A stretch of 64,000 bases of DNA from Paenibacillus sedimenti. Its GTDB lineage: Bacteria; Bacillota; Bacilli; Paenibacillales; NBRC-103111. Shown in pieces: positions 60,099 through 64,000 of the stretch. The notes beneath the pieces were generated by a model. The model made no database searches, had not been told where the DNA came from, and worked only from the letters and a program-made list of their open reading frames with translations. The stretch's first letter is position 1; every line of letters begins with the position of its first letter. The position numbers and the translations under genes are program-made. The stretch is taken from positions 558,001-622,000 of the forward strand of contig NZ_JACVVD010000001.1 in the NCBI RefSeq assembly GCF_014534655.1, given 5' to 3'.

Positions 60099-61589
60099 AT
60101 GAGTGAGTTTACAAGCGGGATATTGTTTTTAAGGAAAGATATACGTTTAGTTGCGAATTATGTTAATCGGGTTACGGATTTTAATTGTATTGTGAATCAC
60201 TTGAACTCCAAATGGTCGGTATTATTTACTCCTAGCACGGTTTCCACGGAAGAATTTTGTGAAAATTTGTCTCATAAATTACCGCTATTGTATTTCTGGA
60301 ATAACGAGGATCATGGTTGGGGGTATATCGTATTCCTAAGGGGGGCACTCCATGCAGAATTCAATGTGGAGTATGAAACTAACGTTGAAGAACACATAAG
60401 CACCCATGGAGAACATACAGATGCAGATATATTTTCAATATTCAAGCTTTCAAAAAGGCACATCATTTTACTGCAAGAAGTGCTTGCTGGAAACAAGAAC
60501 GTTGATAAGTTTAAGAAGATTTTGAAAATAGAAAATATGTCGTGGCTAAACTACGATAAATGCGATGAAGATGTATTAGATTCTATTACAGTTCTTGAGG
60601 TCCAACTTCGTGAAGAGTCAAAGATCCCCCTGATATCCAATGAAACTACTGATTTAAGCCCATTCCGAAAAAATGGACAATACGGTTATATAAATGACCA
60701 AGGGGATATCGTGGTTCCACCTATTTTTGACCGGGCAAATTATTTCTCTAATGGACTTGGACGAATTAACTATAAAGGTAAGATTGGATTTATAAATCAT
60801 GCAGGAGAATATGTCATAGAACCTGATTTGGACTGGGCATCATCATTTAGCGATAATCGCTGTGTTGTGGATAAGGCAGACCGGTCTATGGTAATAAACC
60901 GAAGCGGTGAGCTCATCTCGGAGATCGATAGGAAAAGTTATACATCGAATTGGAAATTTAGGGAAGGGAAAGTAAACGTTGAAACTCCGGAAAAGCTTTA
61001 TGGCTTTATGAATGAACACGGTTCGTGGTTCATAGAGCCAACCTACAAGGAGGCTGGGCACTTTAATGATGGATATGCATGGGTTACGTTGCCATCGAGA
61101 CAAACGCTCTTTATCAATGATAAAGGAGATATTTTACATGTACCGGAGGGGTATAGAGTCGGGAGTTCTTTTTCGGAAGGGTTGGCTGTCGTTAGTCAGA
61201 GACATACATGCGGTGTCATTGATACTAAGGGAATTTTGTTGCTGGAGCAATTACCGTTTACCTGGAATTGCTTTAAGGAAGGTTTGCTGAGCATTAAATT
61301 TCAACATCAATATGGATACATAGACATTTGCGGAAATATGGTTATCGAACCGGCATTTGACGAAGCTTTTGAGTTTTTAAACGGTATCGCAATGGTCAGC
61401 ATCAAGGGGAAAACTTCTTTTATAGACAAGAGTGGCAGTCTGCTACATAAACCTCAAAAATATTACAATACTATTATGTTCTCAATGAGGGAAAATACCA
61501 TATTCAAAGCTAAATACAAGGAACGATTTATGTACATGAGTAAATTAACAGGCGAACCTGTATTTTATCTGGAAGAGTTTGATATATAA
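60099..61589 (+). CDS. WG-repeat protein with unknown N-terminal domain
   Basis: The 496-residue protein has about 185 N-terminal residues of unknown type. About seven WG repeats follow, with the recurring pattern GYINDQGDIVVPPIFDRAN, GFINHAGEYVIEP, GFMNEHGSWFIEPTYKEAG and GYIDICGNMVIEPAFDEAFE. Such beta-rich repeats mediate protein interaction and often occur in toxin/immunity or surface contexts. No signal peptide or membrane span is seen. Base composition is more AT-rich than the neighbours, which may indicate separate acquisition. GGAGGAATGGT precedes the ATG. Confidence 0.88.
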   Translation: MSEFTSGILFLRKDIRLVANYVNRVTDFNCIVNHLNSKWSVLFTPSTVSTEEFCENLSHKLPLLYFWNNEDHGWGYIVFLRGALHAEFNVEYETNVEEHISTHGEHTDADIFSIFKLSKRHIILLQEVLAGNKNVDKFKKILKIENMSWLNYDKCDEDVLDSITVLEVQLREESKIPLISNETTDLSPFRKNGQYGYINDQGDIVVPPIFDRANYFSNGLGRINYKGKIGFINHAGEYVIEPDLDWASSFSDNRCVVDKADRSMVINRSGELISEIDRKSYTSNWKFREGKVNVETPEKLYGFMNEHGSWFIEPTYKEAGHFNDGYAWVTLPSRQTLFINDKGDILHVPEGYRVGSSFSEGLAVVSQRHTCGVIDTKGILLLEQLPFTWNCFKEGLLSIKFQHQYGYIDICGNMVIEPAFDEAFEFLNGIAMVSIKGKTSFIDKSGSLLHKPQKYYNTIMFSMRENTIFKAKYKERFMYMSKLTGEPVFYLEEFDI

Positions 61590-61668
61590 AAGGCTGGGAA
61601 TGGAAACCGCTTCGGAGAAATAACTTCATTACTATGCTTATGGGTTACGATAGTCCGATAAACTACAC

Positions 61669-61704
61669 AACGAGGCTGCCTCTGGATTGATTGGCAGCCT
61701 CGTT
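61669..61704. terminator. Hairpin between convergent genes
   Basis: AACGAGGCTGCC and GGCAGCCTCGTT form a perfect 12-bp stem with a 12-nt loop between the WG-repeat gene and the opposing reductase gene. The T-tract is weak on both strands (GTTGTGTAGTTTA on minus), but the position suits a shared terminator. Confidence 0.7.
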
Positions 61705-61713
61705 ATGTACCGT

Positions 61714-62628
61714 TTAATCGATTGTAAGGATGATTTTGCCGCGTCCATGCCTGGTTTCGATAGCGCGGTGCGCATCATCGGCACGATCAAGGGGGAACGT
61801 TTGTCTGATATGGATGCGCAGCTTGCCCTTTGAATGCAGATCTACCAATTCGGCAAGGCGGGCTGCTGAGCGTTCGCCACGAACGACACGAAGTCCGAGC
61901 TCTTCAATGAGGTCGTATGCGACGAACGTACAGATCCGATTCTTATCCTTCACCAATTCAACTGAAGCCCGTAAAGCTTCAGCCCCAGCCGTATCGAATG
62001 CGGCATCGATACCTCCCGGTGCTAGTGAACGTACGCGATCAACAAGACCCTCCCCATAAGTAGTCGGTATGGCTCCGAGGGATCGAAGATAATCGTGATT
62101 ACTCTCGCTGGCGGTACCGATAATGGTCTTAGCTCCCCATTCTTTTGCCAACTGCACGGCGAAAGCACCTAACGATCCAGCCGCTCCATGGATCAGTACG
62201 GTATCGCCAGGTCCGACACCGATCGCTTTTAACGCGATATAAGCGCCCTGGCCGTTTCCGGTTAACCCGCCTGCTTCTTCCCAAGACATCGTTTCCGGTT
62301 TTCTCACGATTTGATCAGTACCTGCGACCACATATTCGGCATAACAATTCAACGTTGAGAAACCAAGCACTTCGTTACCCACGGAGAATTCGGTTACTCC
62401 CTCCCCAATCTGGTCTATGACGCCAGCAAATTCGTTACCTGGTATTTGAGGAAGATTTATAGAGACACCTTGTGGGGTCCAGCCGCTTCGGACTGCACAA
62501 TCGTAATGTTGTACCCCAGCCGTCTTTACACGAATTCTTACTTGTCCTGGACCGGCTTGCGGATCTGGATAAGAAATGACTTTCAAGACTTCCGGTCCGC
62601 CGATCGATGAAAATGCTGCTGCTTTCAT
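61714..62628 (-). CDS. NADP-dependent MDR oxidoreductase (quinone reductase-like)
   Basis: The 304-residue zinc-free medium-chain reductase has an N-terminal GroES-like fold (AGVQHYDCAVRSGW, IPGNEFAGVIDQIGEGV) and a Rossmann fold (VLIHGAAGSLGAFAVQLAKE, about 145-165). The order and length fit the AdhP/QorA-like NADP branch. AAAGGAGGAG precedes the ATG. It is unrelated in position to the other MDR gene at 7160. The substrate is unknown. Confidence 0.92.
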   Translation of the reverse strand: MKAAAFSSIGGPEVLKVISYPDPQAGPGQVRIRVKTAGVQHYDCAVRSGWTPQGVSINLPQIPGNEFAGVIDQIGEGVTEFSVGNEVLGFSTLNCYAEYVVAGTDQIVRKPETMSWEEAGGLTGNGQGAYIALKAIGVGPGDTVLIHGAAGSLGAFAVQLAKEWGAKTIIGTASESNHDYLRSLGAIPTTYGEGLVDRVRSLAPGGIDAAFDTAGAEALRASVELVKDKNRICTFVAYDLIEELGLRVVRGERSAARLAELVDLHSKGKLRIHIRQTFPLDRADDAHRAIETRHGRGKIILTID

Positions 62629-62804
62629 ACTTCACTCCTCCTTTACTGTTCGCTGCGAGTTCGCAGTATTTTCAAACTTGCATGTTGTTGCTTAGTGCTA
62701 TTTTATAGTGAATATTCAATAAATAAAAATATATTATATTCTATGTTTCTTATTCCTTTAAGTATATAAGAGGGGTAAATACATGCATCGCCTATTTTCT
62801 AAGA

Positions 62805-62829
62805 TGACTGAGTCATGAAAATTCATGAC
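62805..62829. promoter_or_regulatory. Two overlapping perfect palindromes, candidate operator
   Basis: TGACT-G-AGTCA (62805-62815) overlaps GTCATGAA-AA-TTCATGAC (62812-62829), both perfect. They lie about 180 bp upstream of the reductase start (minus strand) and about 190 bp upstream of the plus-strand gene at 63018. They could control either. The rest of the 389-bp interval holds only the possible remnant listed next. Confidence 0.4.
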
Positions 62830-62903
62830 AAGTCACAGCGATTAATGGAACAAAATGGGTTCCGCAGCATCATGTTTGAAAGCGGTGTTTACCAGTAAGA
62901 TAG

Positions 62904-62981
62904 TTACATTCCGGTCTTGAGCTGGAATTAGAATTTAAGGGATACGGCAGTATTGTCGGTGAACCGATGCTCGGCAAATAA
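62904..62981 (+). pseudogene. Possible short coding remnant
   Basis: A 25-codon frame without start reads LHSGLELELEFKGYGSIVGE and then PMLGK before TAA at 62979-62981. The residue pattern looks protein-like, but it is too short to assign and could be chance. Confidence 0.2.
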
Positions 62982-63017
62982 GAGAGTATGGCTATGACAA
63001 GAAAGGAGAATGAAATC

Positions 63018-64000
63018 TTGAAGAAATTTTCCGCTTTTAAAATATTGTCAGTCTTTTTTTTTGGTATTGCGCTTTTTATTGTTATGACATGGCAGTCCGT
63101 TTTTGCCGCATCGAACGCATTGAAGGTCTACTTTAATGGAGATTTGCTGAAATTTGAAGACGCACACCCGGTGATCAGAGACGGGAACACGCTCGTGCCT
63201 TTCCGACAATTGTTTGAAACGCTAGGGTTTCAAGTAAATTGGTCCGATAAGGGCGGAGTTCGAAAGGCAACAGGAGCCAAAGACGGCCTGGAGATCGAAC
63301 TTACGCTTGATAGCCTAAAAGCGATGGTTAATGGTGAAGCGGTTGATTTGGAAGTGCCTGCGCAAATCTTAAATGGCAAGACCATGGTCCCGCTGAGGTT
63401 TGTTTCGGAGAATAGCGGTTATGAAGTGATGTTTGCCGATAGCGGCAGCGGGTTTGTAATTAACATCGAAGGCAATGGCGCCAACGATGGCGGAATGCAG
63501 AACTCCAGTAATGAAATGATCGAATCTGGAATTGTAAAAGGTCGCGTTTCTGATGCTCAGGGAAACCCGATCAAGGGTGCGGAGGTCGTCGCCGATAATC
63601 AATTGCTGTATAATAGCAACGCGATAGCGGTAACCGACGCGGATGGTTACTACCGGATCCCGTTAGGCATGCGAGCGACTACGTGGCTGGTGAGCGCCCG
63701 AATCACACGTCCGTATAACGGCGAGTCGTATACGTTTAACCTCATTTCCGATAACGACAAGCCATTCGCTAGCGATGACGGAGCGATTCGCAATTTCACA
63801 TGGAATGCTAGCGGTACCAAGCCCGAAGGATGCTATTCCTGTCAAGGGAAAGTTCTCTTTTATATGATGGATTTGATCAATCCGAAAGGCAGCACGCTTC
63901 CTCCGCCGAATAGGGAAGATGTGGAGATTACGCTGATCCCTGAAGGAACGATTATTGACGGTAGTCCCGGACAGGTGATCACCGGCAATGGCACGAACTC
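63018..64000 (+). CDS. Secreted protein: copper-amine-oxidase-N domain plus carboxypeptidase-regulatory-like domain (partial)
   Basis: From a TTG at 63018 (AAAGGAG with 9-nt spacing) an uninterrupted frame of 327 codons reaches the window end. It has a signal peptide (about 1-31, ending VFAAS) and a copper amine oxidase N-terminal-like module (about 32-155, with LKVYFNGDLLKFE, VPFRQLFETLGFQVNWS and MVPLRFVSENSGYEV). This module is common in Paenibacillus surface proteins and does not imply oxidase activity. A CarboxypepD_reg-like beta-sandwich follows (about 175-230, GIVKGRVSDAQGNPIKGAEV and TDADGYYRIPLG). The C-terminus is outside the window. Confidence 0.9.
   Translation, partial: MKKFSAFKILSVFFFGIALFIVMTWQSVFAASNALKVYFNGDLLKFEDAHPVIRDGNTLVPFRQLFETLGFQVNWSDKGGVRKATGAKDGLEIELTLDSLKAMVNGEAVDLEVPAQILNGKTMVPLRFVSENSGYEVMFADSGSGFVINIEGNGANDGGMQNSSNEMIESGIVKGRVSDAQGNPIKGAEVVADNQLLYNSNAIAVTDADGYYRIPLGMRATTWLVSARITRPYNGESYTFNLISDNDKPFASDDGAIRNFTWNASGTKPEGCYSCQGKVLFYMMDLINPKGSTLPPPNREDVEITLIPEGTIIDGSPGQVITGNGTN

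Noticed and set aside
1..64000. CRISPR arrays, tRNA or rRNA genes, intact transposases
   Set aside because: No regularly spaced direct repeats, no tRNA-like cloverleaf or CCA-type sequences, no rRNA signatures and no DDE transposase or integrase motifs were recognised on either strand.

Overview
The window looks like a chromosomal segment of a Paenibacillus-type spore former (Bacillota, Paenibacillaceae). Base composition is moderate, Shine-Dalgarno sites are strong (GGAGG-type, with several GTG and TTG starts), and rho-independent terminators are frequent. Gene content fits this: YesM/YesN-type two-component systems beside sugar-binding lipoproteins, roc-type arginine/proline catabolism, CcpA-type cre sites, ComFB, a DUF4247/DUF350/spermidine-synthase operon, and a secreted protein with a copper-amine-oxidase N-terminal domain. 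No rRNA, tRNA, CRISPR array, prophage or intact insertion sequence was found. The species assignment is inference.

Layout. 1-6.1 kb: a histidine kinase end, an AraC-type response regulator and a sugar-binding lipoprotein overlap or abut. A ribose/xylose-type ABC transporter with a second, paralogous binding lipoprotein follows. 6.1-9.1 kb: two small membrane proteins, a medium-chain reductase and an orphan ParB-like protein. 9.1-9.7 kb: a gene-poor stretch with tiny ORFs and hairpins. 9.7-18.8 kb: an arginine/proline catabolic island. It has a LysR regulator, arginase, ornithine aminotransferase, an arginase paralogue with changed active-site residues, a RocR-like sigma-54 activator, proline dehydrogenase and P5C dehydrogenase. 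18.8-21.4 kb: an ArsR regulator and a tail-to-tail kinase/NarL-type regulator pair. 21.8-25.6 kb: a Dabb protein, catalase, two unknown proteins and a cupin. 25.7-29.1 kb: the DUF4247, DUF350, membrane aminopropyltransferase-like and Hanks-type kinase operon. 29.2-34.1 kb: a histidine-rich small protein, YbdD, CstA/BtsT and a LytS/LytTR system, with a perfect cre on the cstA promoter.

34.3-36.5 kb: a serine hydrolase, a deletion-fused pair of gene remnants and a 135-bp inverted-repeat element. 36.5-41.3 kb: a secreted triple-repeat protein next to an ECF sigma factor, its zinc-binding anti-sigma factor and a large membrane protein. 41.4-45.4 kb: an acetyltransferase, ComFB, and a regulator facing tdh-kbl (threonine to glycine). 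45.5-45.7 kb: a second, different palindromic repeat element. 46.6-50.1 kb: a four-gene operon of DPPR-synthase-like UbiA enzyme, small flippase-like protein, polytopic GT-C-like protein and PAP2-like phosphatase. It resembles the mycobacterial decaprenyl-phospho-sugar pathway and is the best candidate for an undescribed system. 50.2-55.3 kb: a DUF1259 protein, GMC oxidoreductase, hydroxypyruvate isomerase and PEP carboxykinase. 55.4-60.1 kb: a cre-controlled binding lipoprotein, YesM kinase and YesN regulator with no transporter. 60.1-64 kb: a WG-repeat protein, a second reductase, and the first 327 codons of a secreted protein that runs off the end.

Several clusters suggest carbon-source control. 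Sugar lipoproteins are paired with two-component systems, pyruvate or peptide uptake appears CcpA-repressed, and PEP carboxykinase has a CcpN-like site. Amino acids (arginine, proline, threonine) can be fed into central metabolism. Two unrelated repeat families and at least two gene remnants mark sites of past rearrangement.
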